DNA of 64,000 nt, from the NCBI GenBank assembly GCA_022605425.2, contig JAKIMF020000005.1, forward strand, positions 1,274,501-1,338,500. Reading direction: 5' to 3'. Position numbers and translations under genes: made by a program. This DNA is from Hamiltosporidium tvaerminnensis (Eukaryota; Microsporidia; Dubosqiidae). The notes under the pieces were generated by a model. It saw only the letters and a program-made list of their open reading frames with translations, had not been told where the DNA came from and searched no databases. Positions 21,022 through 31,182 of the stretch are shown one piece after another; the first letter of the stretch is position 1, and each line of letters begins with the position of its first letter.

Positions 21022-23055
21022 ATGATTGATTGTTTCTTGCCAAAAAAAGCTTTAAAGCATAGTTTTAGTTATGAAGAGTTAAAAATGAAAGAAATGTATA
21101 ATATGTGTCCATTGTATGTTAATTATGATGGTTTAATAATTCTTGAAACATTTTCTCCATTATTTAAACAGGCTACTGGTTTTCTAATTGCAATTTCAGA
21201 ACCAGTGAGCAGACCATCACAAATACATGAATATAGAATCACAGCATACTCTCTCTATGCTGCCGTAAGTGTAGGTCTAACTACAAACGATATTTTGACC
21301 ACCTTGGAAAGATTTTCTAAAAACTACCTTTCAAATGGATTAATAAAATATATCACAGAATGCACAGAAAGTTACGGAAAAGCCAAATTAATTATGAAGC
21401 AATCCAGATATTATGTAGAATGTCTCAATCTAGAGGTTCTGAGAATATTATTAAAAGATGCGGTAATAAGTAGTAGCAGACTAAAAAATCAAAAAGAAAT
21501 TAGCACCGAAGATAATTTTGCAACCGAAGAAGAAAATTTTAAGCTTTTTGAAATCTTGAGTCATGATATTGAAAAAGTCAAAAAAAGATGCATAGAAATC
21601 GATTATCCTCTTATAGAAGAATATGACTTTAGAAATGATGCCAGGCTTCCCGATTTAACGATGGATTTAAAACAGTCGGCTACAATCAGATCTTATCAAG
21701 AAATTTGTTTGAATAAAATGTTTGGTAATGGAAGAGCAAGATCAGGAATAATTGTTTTACCCTGTGGATCCGGTAAAACTCTAGTGGGTATCACAGCAAT
21801 GTGTACAATTAAGAAATCTTGTTTGGTTTTATGCACATCAGCTGTCTCTGTGGAACAATGGCGACAGCAACTTTTATTTTTTACGGATATAAATGCTGAT
21901 AGTATAGCAAGATTTACTTCAGAAAAAAAAGAAAGATTTACTTCTGTGGGTGGAATCATAATAACTACGTACACCATGTTAGCTTATTCTGGTAAAAGAT
22001 CATACGAAGCACAAAAAACAATGGATTTTATAAAAAATACTGAATGGGGTTTACTGGTTTTAGATGAAGTTCATGTTGTTCCAGCAATGATGTTTAGAAA
22101 AGTAATTTCCTTAGTTTCACATCATTGTAAATTAGGACTTACTGCAACACTGGTAAGAGAGGATGATAAAATTGAAGATTTGAATTTTTTAATTGGTCCA
22201 AAGCTATATGAAGCTGATTGGCAAGATTTGAGTACACAGGGTCATATAGCAACAGTTGAATGTATTGAAGTATGGTGTGGAATGACGGCTGAATTTTATA
22301 GAGAATATTTGCAACAGTCTAGTAGGCGTAGACGTGTAATAGCAACTATGAATCCAACTAAATTTCAAGTTTGTGATTATTTGATTCGAAAACATGAGGC
22401 CAAAGGAGATAAAATTATTGTTTTTTCCGATAATGTATGTGCACTAAAAGCATATGCGCTTAAACTAGGAAAGCCCTATATTTATGGTCCTACTGGTCAA
22501 ACAGAAAGAATGAGAATTTTAAAACAATTTCAGACAAATCCTAAAATAAATACCATTTTTTTAAGCAAGGTTGGTGACACATCTATAGATTTGCCAGAGG
22601 CAACATGTCTTATCCAAATCAGTAGTCATTTTGGTTCCAGAAGACAAGAAGCACAACGTCTCGGTCGTATATTGCGGGCAAAAAAAAGAAACGATCCCGG
22701 TTTTAGAGTTTTTTTCTATTCTTTAGTTTCTAAAGATACAGATGAAATGTATTATAGTTCAAAAAGACAACAGTTTTTAGTAGATCAAGGTTATTCATTT
22801 AAAGTAATTACAAGAATGAAGCAGGCAGAAGAAAATATAGATCGAGTTTTTCGTAGTAAAAATGAGCAAAGAGAACTTTTGGCTACAATTTTATTGACAT
22901 CTGAAAATGAAATGGAAAGTGAAGAAAGCGAGGATACAGATAGAGCATATTCTAACAAATCTACATTAAAGAATATCAGTGGGGGTGAGAATATGGCTTT
23001 TATCGAAAGAAAGAAAAATGATAGACATTTTCTGTTCAGAAAAAATCGTAGATAA
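21022..23055 (+). CDS. SSL2: XPB/Ssl2 DNA helicase (TFIIH subunit, ERCC3)
   Basis: A 3'-5' DNA translocase of the TFIIH complex that opens promoters for RNA polymerase II and opens damaged DNA in nucleotide excision repair, in the nucleus. The 677-residue product has the N-terminal damage-recognition region (about 1-200), Walker A GSGKT at 249-253, the DEVH box at 348-351, [11 protein letters not shown] containing the RED motif near 375, [11 protein letters not shown] near 490, and the helicase motif VI block QRLGRILRA at 545. Motifs are complete. The length is short next to human (782) and yeast (843), mainly from a reduced N-terminus, as usual in microsporidia. There is no intron. The C-terminal about 70 residues (Ser/Glu-rich, then basic) are not recognised. 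Flanked by transposon-derived DNA upstream. Confidence 0.95.
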   Translation: MIDCFLPKKALKHSFSYEELKMKEMYNMCPLYVNYDGLIILETFSPLFKQATGFLIAISEPVSRPSQIHEYRITAYSLYAAVSVGLTTNDILTTLERFSKNYLSNGLIKYITECTESYGKAKLIMKQSRYYVECLNLEVLRILLKDAVISSSRLKNQKEISTEDNFATEEENFKLFEILSHDIEKVKKRCIEIDYPLIEEYDFRNDARLPDLTMDLKQSATIRSYQEICLNKMFGNGRARSGIIVLPCGSGKTLVGITAMCTIKKSCLVLCTSAVSVEQWRQQLLFFTDINADSIARFTSEKKERFTSVGGIIITTYTMLAYSGKRSYEAQKTMDFIKNTEWGLLVLDEVHVVPAMMFRKVISLVSHHCKLGLTATLVREDDKIEDLNFLIGPKLYEADWQDLSTQGHIATVECIEVWCGMTAEFYREYLQQSSRRRRVIATMNPTKFQVCDYLIRKHEAKGDKIIVFSDNVCALKAYALKLGKPYIYGPTGQTERMRILKQFQTNPKINTIFLSKVGDTSIDLPEATCLIQISSHFGSRRQEAQRLGRILRAKKRNDPGFRVFFYSLVSKDTDEMYYSSKRQQFLVDQGYSFKVITRMKQAEENIDRVFRSKNEQRELLATILLTSENEMESEESEDTDRAYSNKSTLKNISGGENMAFIERKKNDRHFLFRKNRR

Positions 23056-23888
23056 TTTCTCATTTCTTCTATGCAATTTATTTTTTCTGAATAATTTAAA
23101 AAAAATAAAAAATTACCAATTTAACTTTTAATAATATTCTAACTTATGATTTTTTTACTTTTTTTTTCTAATTATTCTAGATTTATTAAGAACTTAATTT
23201 TATAGAACCGAATTATAACATTGTAATCTAAAATACTATTTTTTCTATTTTTTTGATTTTTGAAAAATCTTTACAAATTTATTCTAAAAAGCAAGAAATT
23301 TTATTTTCCTTTTATATAAATAGATTTCATAGATTTAGGTTCATAAAAATAGATTTTTTTTATCTTTAATTTCTTTTCATTTATATAAATTAAAAAATCT
23401 GTAAGTTCGTATTAAATTATCATTAAAATTAATAAACAAAAGTAAATTTTGAATCAATTTTTACAAATTTTATTTTTAAAACTTAGATTTAATAAAACTT
23501 AGATTTAATAAAACTTGATGCAATGAATGTATAAAAATTAATGATAAAATAAATAAAATTTTAATCTTGAAATATCAAGTGTGAATCTTTTATTACTTTT
23601 TTAAAAAGATTTATTTTGACTATGAACTCGTAATAGAAAGCATCTTTTTCACAGAATAAAGGCAAAATTTTATAATTATTAAATTTTTGTATAAAGAACG
23701 GATTAAATCAAACAATAGATAGGTATCAGAAATACGGGACAAAAATCTAAGAGAAATAAACCATTATTTGTTATTATTACTTTTTTGTATGTAAAATATT
23801 TAGATAATGATTTTTTTAAAGTTGAGAAAAAAATTAAGAAAAAAAATAGAAAGAAATTTAATTTCCAAATTAAAACAAAGTAATATTT
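23056..23888. other. AT-rich spacer between convergent genes
   Basis: About 830 bp between the 3' ends of XPB and the small minus-strand gene. It contains a tandem AAAACTTAGATTTAATAA duplicate at about 23476-23514. No gene seen. Confidence 0.5.
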
Positions 23889-24170
23889 TTATTCCAAATT
23901 AGGATGTACATAATCATCTAAAAAATTCTTTACGTCAATATAAAATTTTTGGTAAATTTCAGTAGGCATATTTTCTGATATGAATTCGAATAATTTAAGA
24001 TATGTTTCATTGTATTCATCCCCATTGTTTACATCTTTGCTTGCAAGTTCTTCTAGATGTTTGCATACAACATCATAAAAACCGTTTTCTTTCATATAAA
24101 ATGTTAATTTGTTTAGCATAACGTCTTTTTGTTTTGATCTCACAATTATATCCTCTATTTTTTCTTCCAT
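23889..24170 (-). CDS. Small protein resembling Sus1/ENY2
   Basis: A 93-residue, all-helical-looking acidic protein with ATG at 24168-24170. It resembles Sus1/ENY2, a subunit shared by the SAGA deubiquitinase module and the TREX-2 mRNA export complex. Residues about 20-33 (LNKLTFYMKENGFYDVV) parallel the family's L-x-x-x-L-x-x-x-G-W-x-D-x-V, and the C-terminal MPTEIYQKFYIDVKNFLDDY parallels its P-x-x-V-x-x-x-x-x-x-x-I-x-x-F-L ending. Length fits (yeast 96, human 101). The Trp is replaced by Phe. Identity is low, so this is a suggestion. I see no CCC motif in front. The coding region itself is well supported by size, Met start and composition against its surroundings. Confidence 0.5.
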   Translation of the reverse strand: MEEKIEDIIVRSKQKDVMLNKLTFYMKENGFYDVVCKHLEELASKDVNNGDEYNETYLKLFEFISENMPTEIYQKFYIDVKNFLDDYVHPNLE

Positions 24171-24829
24171 AAGTTTTTTTTAACGGTCATGAAATTTTTA
24201 AAAAATATATAACTTGAAATAAATTTAAAATTTACGGTGTAATTCGATATAATTTTTTTTGCTAATATTTAAGAAAATTTTTTTTATTTTCACAGTTTTA
24301 AATATTTGTCGTGTTCTCGTAAATTTGATTTGGATTGTTTAGGCTACACATATGGTTCAAATTTAGGTTTCTTTTTCGCTATTCATGTTTAAATGTTTAA
24401 TATTAATGTTTTTGATTGGTAATTTGATTTTATATAATGATTTTAGATCATTAAATATGAATTTTTTAAGAAATTACAATCAGGAGGAAATTTTTAATCA
24501 ATTTCTAAGTGCTGATTGAGATTTGGCCCTGGATTTAAAATTATTAAGTAAATTGAAATGTTAACTCAACCCTTTTTTTCAAAACTAAAAGTTAAAAAAA
24601 TGCATATTAAGTGATCGGTATTTAAGATATTTCGTTTATGTCAATCCAACTATCTTTTTTTGTTGAAAGAAATATTTGTAGACTATTATAATAGTATCTC
24701 TATTAAAGGATAACCAGACTATGCTCAATTTCACATAGATGTAAATTATAAACGATTGTTACATAAATTTAATGGTTTAATCCTAATATTTCACATTCCA
24801 AGTTATATAATAATAGAAATACAGGGTGA
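24171..24829. other. AT-rich spacer, nothing recognised
   Basis: About 660 bp upstream of the Sus1-like gene, running to a LINE relic. No gene, RNA or repeat is visible. Confidence 0.5.
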
Positions 24830-25795
24830 GTATTTGTTAACTATTCCTTGAGATCTTAACGAATTAAAACTTAAGACATCTAGGTACGGAGTTTTCTGTA
24901 TATTGGTATAGAAACGTTTAGATCATCATAGGATGTGTTTTCTAACATTATAATCGGTCCAGAAAAACATTCGATAATTTAGCTACAGGATGTGGGATAA
25001 TGCTTGGTCATGATTATACTAGACAGCACAATGAATGTCTAAGATCCCTGCATTTACACCTACAACATATATTAATTTAAGCTTTTGGACCAAGTAGGAA
25101 TCCTCGGTTCAAGAAATCCTTGATAAAGAGTATGCAGAGATGCGAGTGGACATAAGAATAAAAGTCGATGTAGGTATTCGGAATGTTAGCTTCTATATAT
25201 TTATTTGGGAATAGAAGTAAAATCGAATCTCTTTCAATGAAGTAAAAATTACTTTCCATGACTCAATTCAAATAGTTGAAACTAGAAACTTAGAAATTGA
25301 CCTATTAGCAAATGAGTTGGGTTATATTTATCAATATAGTAGCAGTATAATTCTTTATCTTATAATCTTGAACAGTATTGTGACAAACTAGTATAGAACG
25401 AATGTTAAATGAGTAAAAATACCCATGAATCTGTGAGCGACATTCGTTCGATTTTACTCAGGAAGACAGTTAAATCCATTTATTTTAATGACCTAAAGGA
25501 CTTGAGTCAAGCTCAAATGAGAATAGAGCTTTGAAAGAGCATCATTTGGTGTTATTAAAAAGGGAGAGACGCATTGGGAGCTGAAAACACTCTTTAAAAC
25601 AAGAAATTGGCGAGAAAAGTGATGTTAAACAAGTAAATACGAAAGAAATTTTACTGTTTATTTAAATAGGGGAATCAAAATAGAGAAATCGATTATAAAC
25701 GCAAATGAAACTTCGGATTTAGAAAAAGAGGAGAGAAGTGGTTAAAAATTATTTAAAAGAGTTAAAATTTAGTAAACCTTTATCTTTTGAATAAA
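24830..25795 (+). mobile_element. LINE-R retrotransposon relic
   Basis: A decayed 3' part of the same LINE family as 3461-4349 and 27193-28365. Recognisable pieces are TTAGCTACAGG (HLATG), ATGCTTGGTCATGATTATAC (MLGHDY), AGACAGCACAATGAATGTC (RQHNEC), GTTGAAACTAGAAACTTAG, CTATTAGCAAATGAGTTGGG (LLANELG) and a 3' stretch around 25720-25780. Many stops and frameshifts. The 5' limit is uncertain. Confidence 0.7.
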
Positions 25796-26371
25796 AATCT
25801 ATTTATTACGCCTATTTTTTTTGGCTAATTCAAATTTGTCTAAAGAAATTTTGTATCACGACCAATTCTTTTATTATTGGTTTAGATTTTTATCCCAAGG
25901 CGCGTCTCATTCTTTTTAATAAATGCTATTCAAAATAAATACACAGAACAATTCTAAATCCGTTTCATCGATATTTTCCTACGCTTTGTAATTAAAATCT
26001 ATTTTATGCGATGTTTTCAGAAGCTTTATTTTAAAATTGAAGAACATTGTTTCTTCATAGTCCAAAGATTTTTTCATCAAAGATGTTGTTTATGAATAAA
26101 AAAAACTTTTAGATTTTATCAAAGCAAATTATGCTTTACGCATTAAAACTATTTGCATTAATTGTAATTTATATTATCTGATTATTTTATACTCTTTAAA
26201 TGTTGAAAATATAATCATTTATATATTTAAGTTTAGAATCATACGATACAAAAACAATTCGCTCTATCAAATTTCCATAATTTATCTAGATATCTTCCTT
26301 CAAAAAAAAACACCTAATTAAAACAATAAAAATTTATGCAAAAATTTGTTTTCAGAAAAAAATAAACTATA
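25796..26371. other. AT-rich spacer, nothing recognised
   Basis: About 575 bp between the LINE-R relic and family A copy 3. No gene seen. Confidence 0.5.
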
Positions 26372-26381
26372 TATTAGAAAC

Positions 26382-27120
26382 ATGGGGGAGGGAGGATAAC
26401 CAAATAAAAAACTTTCTGCTTGGAAATGAGTGTGGGAAACTGGTGTGAGGTCATTGTTCAGATTTTTGGTGAAAACAAACACACTACATCTTTGGTTGTT
26501 CCATGTAAGTTGTTATGAAGAGGAAAGATCTGAGAAATGGAGTAACTTTTTCTACAAACTTATTTCTAGTTTTTAATGTAACCAGATTGCAGACCGCAGC
26601 TGAACATGTAGGTAATTGCCACGTAAAAGTATGGAAACCTAGCCTTGCTCACTCGGGTTAGAAGACTTAGTGCCCAGGAGAAATAAAAATCTAAACCATA
26701 AAACCCGGGAGAGCTAAGTACCAGGTTATACTTGTTGATATGAAATTTGCACTGTCTAGGTGGACCCATATAAGTCTCTGAAATATATATTAGCTAGAAG
26801 TTATGAGGTTTAGAAAGTATAGAGTAAGTGGGAATGCTGCATAGTCTTGGGGAGCCCAGGGGAAGCTTCCGCTTTCGATCACACTCTATGCAAAGGACAT
26901 TAACGAACTCCGGGCAACTGCCTCGCCTATTAATTAAATTTTACATACCCTATAGATGAAAGGTATTGGGATGTAGGTATCGCAAGAGGTATTGATAGAG
27001 TGTAGGGGTAGCAGTTACTTATGTTATACCTAGAACTGCGTTAATGTCACGAAACAAATATAACACTTGTCACTGTTTTAAAAAGATGTGATACTTTTAT
27101 ATAAGGTTCTAAAATTATTT
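26382..27120 (+). mobile_element. Family A retroelement, copy 3 (complete)
   Basis: About 739 bp, starting ATGGGGGAGGGAGGATAACC and ending ACTTTTATATAAGGTTC plus a short tail. TATTAGAAAC flanks it at 26372-26381 and 27121-27130. All family A blocks are present with scattered substitutions. It sits about 20 bp from the inner boundary of the right arm of the inverted duplication. Confidence 0.85.
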
Positions 27121-27192
27121 TATTAGAAACTTAGCGAATAATTAAGAAAATATTCTAAATATTTTTTTTTATTCCTTTACACACATTTCTCA

Positions 27193-28365
27193 AGGTGGAG
27201 AATAATAATAAAACCCATCTTGCACTAATAAAAGGCTTCTTAAAAGTAAAGTACAGCTTGGTAGAAGAAGTCACTAAGAAAAGTCTAGAAGAAGCTCAAC
27301 TTGCAAAACTATATAACGAAATAGAAAAACGAAAACTCTATTCAAAGTTATATAATGCAAGGAAAAAGGAGCTTGTGAGTGTTAGTGACTCTTCAAGATG
27401 GTTAAAGAGAGGAAATACTAGGCCACGAAATGAAGCAGTGTTTTGCTATATCCAGAATAGAAATGTATTCTGGGGTGCAGATGGTAGGTGCCAACACTGC
27501 AAAAAATCTGGTAAGACTGTAGATCATCTAGCAACTCTATGTGAAAAAATGCTAGGCCATGACTACACCAGACGGCATAATGAAGTGGTTAGATGCCTAC
27601 ACTTACTTCTCTTAAATAGATATATGTTTAAGTCTTCAAAAGAAATCAGGAGTCACTCAGTTCAAGAAATTCTTGATAATGAGTATGCAGAGATAAGAGT
27701 GGACACCAGAATAAAAACTGATTTTAAAATTCGGAATAACAGACCCGACATATTTATTTTAGATAAGAAGAAGAATAAGATAACACTCATTGAAGTAGGA
27801 ATCACTTCCCAAGATTCACTTCAAATAGTTGAAACTGAAAAACTTAGGAAGAATGACCTGCTAGCCAATGAGTTGGGTCTTATTTATGTGTAGTGTTGAG
27901 ATAATCCCTTATGTGATGACCTGGGATGGTATTGTGACAAAATACCACAAATCTCATCTTAAAAGACTAGAAATACCCATGAATGTAGAGGCATACATTC
28001 AGTCTATAGTACTTAAGAAGACAGTCGAAACAATTTCCTTAGATCGACGAAGAGGACTTGAGTCAGGACTAAATGCCGAAGATAATTGGGAGAGAGCGTC
28101 AATGGGTGTTATTATGAGACCAAGATGCATGAGGAACCAACAGCCCCTTTAAAAGAAGAGAAGAGAAAGGAAGATGGTGCAAAAAAATTTAAAAGTAAAA
28201 AATATACACCCCTTATTTCACAAGAAAAACCACTTTAGAGGAACCGACCAATATCATAAATGAAGAGTCGGATTTGGAATAAGAGACAAAAGTGGTTAAA
28301 GAGGTAGAAGAAATACATAAAAATGTTAAAAATCTCTTAACCCAGAATTTTATTAAATAAAATGC
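27193..28365 (+). mobile_element. LINE-R retrotransposon 3' fragment, copy 2
   Basis: A 5'-truncated LINE flanked by a 12-bp duplication (ACACATTTCTCA at 27181-27192, ACACATTTCTTA at 28366-28377). The left arm keeps the empty site at about 6384-6400. The frame open from 27195 to 27893 encodes a lysine-rich region, the knuckle CQHCKKSGKTVDHLATLCEK and the endonuclease motif RPDIFILDKKKNK...IEVG, both with intact key residues. A 2-nt deletion near 27885 (TTTATGTG for TTTATAAGTG) shifts the frame. The rest continues at 27868-28152. No ATG start. The 3' end shows TTAACCCAGAATTTTATT. It inserted about 75 bp upstream of CCT1. Confidence 0.9.
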
Positions 28366-28436
28366 ACACATTTCTTAAATATAAAAATATTTTTTCCTTT
28401 TTTCTTTAAAAATTTCCAAATAAAATATTTTATTAA

Positions 28437-28441
28437 ACCCT
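28437..28441 (+). promoter_or_regulatory. CCC start-proximal motif of CCT1 right copy
   Basis: ACCCT lies 11 nt before the ATG at 28453, identical to the left copy. The LINE insertion upstream leaves this motif and about 75 bp of original 5' DNA in place. Confidence 0.5.
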
Positions 28442-28452
28442 TTCATTTAAAA

Positions 28453-30138
28453 ATGACTGATATTTCTCAACACAATTTGTTCATTGATGGTAAAGTTTTG
28501 GTAGGGAATTCAGTAACGGAAAAGTTTAATAATGCCTGTACAAATACTTCGAACATTCTTCGTACTTCCTTTGGACCACTGGGATTGGATAAGATGTGCA
28601 TCGATCCTTCTAATAATATTTTAATTACAAATGATGGCGCAACAATTTTAACAAATACTACCAACGGTAACGATTTCGATATAATCAGTCAATTTCTTTC
28701 TAACATTTCGAATCAACAGGATAAAGAAATTGGAGATGGAACAACTTCAGTGACACTTCTTGCTACATCTCTCTATTCAAAAGCTGTGAATTTACTTTCC
28801 TTAAATGTTTCACCTCGAGTTATAATAAATGGATATCGTATGGCTCTGAAAGAATCTATCAGATTTATTAAACAAAAGCTTGAATTACCACTTCAGTCTT
28901 CTCAACTCAATAATCTTATAAGAACAACTATTTCTTCCAAACTTATAAATTCAGCTGCAGAATATTTCATTCCTTTAATAGCAAAAGCATCAAAAACTTT
29001 AGAAAATTATGAAGTCGAGGAAATACCAATTCTTAAAAAAGAAGGCAAAGGAATAAACGATTCTACTTTGTTACAAGGATATGCAATTAATGTGACTCCT
29101 ATTTATAATTTAAATAAGTTTTCTCAAAATTCAGGAAATAAAAAAATAATTCTAATTGATTTCAATTTAAAGAAAACCAAACTTCCTCTTACAACTCACA
29201 TTGTAATTGAAAATCCTGATGAGTTGGAATCTATAAGAATGAAAGAAATTTCACAATTAAAGAACAAAGTAATGACACTTATTAAGACAGGTGTCGATAT
29301 AATATTTTCGAGTAAAGGAATCGATGATATTGGAATTACATTGTTTAGAGAACACGAAGTTATGTTCGTTCGTAGAGTAAGAATTGAGGATTTGAAAGTT
29401 TTATCAAGATTGACAAAGTCTCCAATATATACGGATATAATCGGTATAGGTGACTCTGAAGCAAATCAAAATATAAGTTCTGATGATTTTAACAATTTTA
29501 CAATTCTTCCTACGACAGTCAATTCTGTTAAACAAATTTCAGCCGGAGAAAATGAATTAATGGTTGTTGAACCGATTAATAATATAATGATTTCATATTT
29601 GTTGAGAGGACCAAATGAAGCCGTTCTTGAAGAGATTCATAGAAATTTACTCGATTCCTTACATTCTGTCAAATCCTTAACAAAAAGAGATAGAATAGTA
29701 GCAGGTGGAGGTGCTACTGAGTTGGCTCTTTCTTTATTCCTACAAGATTTCAGTTCTGCAATTTCGACCAAAGAATTTTTACCAATTCATAGATTTGCAG
29801 AAGCTTTACTTGTAATTCCTAAAACTCTTATAAGCAACAGTGGATTGAACAGTACAGAAATTCTTAGTAAAATGGTCAGTAAAATGCAAAATTCAGTCAA
29901 AAATAAAAATGAATCTGATATTCAGAAAGGAAATAAACAAGAACAAAGCAACAAATATTTTGGCTTTGATTGTTTAACTGGAAAAATTCAAAATAATATT
30001 GAAAATGGAATAATCGAACCAAGTAGTCTTAAAATTAAAGTTCTAAGCATTGCTACAGAGGCTGTTTGTAACATGATTAATGTCGATAGCATTGTCATTT
30101 TGAATAAAGAAAAGAAAAGAGAAAGAACTGAATGTTAA
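28453..30138 (+). CDS. CCT1: T-complex protein 1 subunit alpha (CCT1), right copy
   Basis: Second intact 561-residue copy of the CCT alpha subunit, in mirror orientation to 4623-6308. It keeps GPLGLDKM, NDGATIL, GDGTTS and GGGATELAL. Three residue differences from the left copy were found: Thr for Asn in NDSTLLQGY, Ser for Asn in QNISSDD, and Glu for Asp in NKNESDIQ. All are conservative and outside the ATP site. Its upstream region differs sharply, because a LINE-R copy ends about 75 bp before the start, so expression may differ between copies. A single-copy gene would be expected, since CCT subunits act in fixed stoichiometry. Confidence 0.9.
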   Translation: MTDISQHNLFIDGKVLVGNSVTEKFNNACTNTSNILRTSFGPLGLDKMCIDPSNNILITNDGATILTNTTNGNDFDIISQFLSNISNQQDKEIGDGTTSVTLLATSLYSKAVNLLSLNVSPRVIINGYRMALKESIRFIKQKLELPLQSSQLNNLIRTTISSKLINSAAEYFIPLIAKASKTLENYEVEEIPILKKEGKGINDSTLLQGYAINVTPIYNLNKFSQNSGNKKIILIDFNLKKTKLPLTTHIVIENPDELESIRMKEISQLKNKVMTLIKTGVDIIFSSKGIDDIGITLFREHEVMFVRRVRIEDLKVLSRLTKSPIYTDIIGIGDSEANQNISSDDFNNFTILPTTVNSVKQISAGENELMVVEPINNIMISYLLRGPNEAVLEEIHRNLLDSLHSVKSLTKRDRIVAGGGATELALSLFLQDFSSAISTKEFLPIHRFAEALLVIPKTLISNSGLNSTEILSKMVSKMQNSVKNKNESDIQKGNKQEQSNKYFGFDCLTGKIQNNIENGIIEPSSLKIKVLSIATEAVCNMINVDSIVILNKEKKRERTEC

Positions 30139-30508
30139 AAAAAGAATTCTTCAATAAAATAATTTTATGCTTTTTTAAATTTATTCTGAATTAAAAAATA
30201 TTTTTTGAGAAAAATAATTTTATGTCTCTTTTAACTTTAAAATTCTGAATTAAAAAATATTTTTTGAGAAAAATAATTTTATGAATTTTTCTTTATTTAA
30301 AACAATTCTGAGCAAAGTAAGATTTACTAAAAAAAATTTTATGATTTCTTTATTTAAAACAATCGCGAATTAAAATAAGATTTACTATAAAAAAAATTTT
30401 ATGATTTCTTTATTTACTAAAATTTTGGTTAAAATCTTTTTCACATTTTAAATAATTTTATGCTTTTTTTATTTATAAGAAATAAATTTCAGTAAAAAAA
30501 ATTAAATT
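30139..30508. repeat. Degenerate tandem repeat between CCT1 and otubain, right arm
   Basis: Imperfect units of about 60-65 bp containing AAAATAATTTTATG and TTTATTTAAAACAAT blocks between two convergent genes. Mirrors 3353-3460 plus 4359-4622 without the LINE insertion. Confidence 0.6.
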
Positions 30509-31174
30509 TCATTTCTTTTCATAAATTGGTTCGAAATGTCCAGGAGTAAATAAAATTGAAATTTTAAATTCGTTATTACCAAATCTATGAATAAAAAATT
30601 GTTTTGTTCCCTCAATATTTATAATTTCAATTGAAATTGGTAATTCCTTAACCAAAGCTTCAATTTCAATATGACTTGTTTCAACATAAAATACTTCTAC
30701 ATGTCTTTTACAGTAATTATCCACTGTCGTATCTACCATGAATGGCTGATAAATTTCTTTATTTGTCCTTAGAATAGAAGATATTAAAATTTTAAAATAA
30801 GCAATAATTTCATTGAAATCTGTTTGATCAATATTTTCAAAATCAAAATTGTTATTTCTTGAATCTTTTAAAATCTCTATAAATCTTTCATAAAAATCAA
30901 TAAAAGAAATTTCATCAATTCCAGTAGATTTTATAGTTTCATTGCATTCTTCCAATGATTTCATAAAATTTAAAAAAATATCATTTGATATTGTTTTTGA
31001 AATTTCTAATAATTTGTAAATAAAACTTATATAAAAACAGTTTCCATCTTTCTTCGATTCTCTATAATATTCATATTTCTCTAAAATCATTTCAAAAACT
31101 TCTTTAAATTTTATATTTTCAGAAACCGGATGATCTGATAACTTAAGAAGTTTACTTACAGGTTTTTCTGACAT
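30509..31174 (-). CDS. Otubain-like (OTUB, peptidase C65) deubiquitinase, right copy
   Basis: Mirror copy of 2687-3352, 221 residues. Catalytic Asp43, Cys46 and His213 are conserved. Differences from the left copy are Val for Leu in PFMVDTT, Ile for Thr in QFFIHRF, and Pro for Thr two residues after the catalytic His block (HFEPIYEKK). The last is the least conservative change, close to the active site. The ATG at 31172-31174 has the CCC motif 4 nt upstream. Both copies look functional. Confidence 0.85.
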   Translation of the reverse strand: MSEKPVSKLLKLSDHPVSENIKFKEVFEMILEKYEYYRESKKDGNCFYISFIYKLLEISKTISNDIFLNFMKSLEECNETIKSTGIDEISFIDFYERFIEILKDSRNNNFDFENIDQTDFNEIIAYFKILISSILRTNKEIYQPFMVDTTVDNYCKRHVEVFYVETSHIEIEALVKELPISIEIINIEGTKQFFIHRFGNNEFKISILFTPGHFEPIYEKK

Positions 31175-31177
31175 TTA

Positions 31178-31182
31178 AGGGA
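31178..31182 (-). promoter_or_regulatory. CCC start-proximal motif of otubain right copy
   Basis: On the minus strand TCCCT lies 4 nt before the ATG, as in the left copy. Confidence 0.55.

Noticed and set aside
22791-23063. 90-codon minus-strand frame within XPB
   Set aside because: Shadow of the XPB C-terminal coding region.
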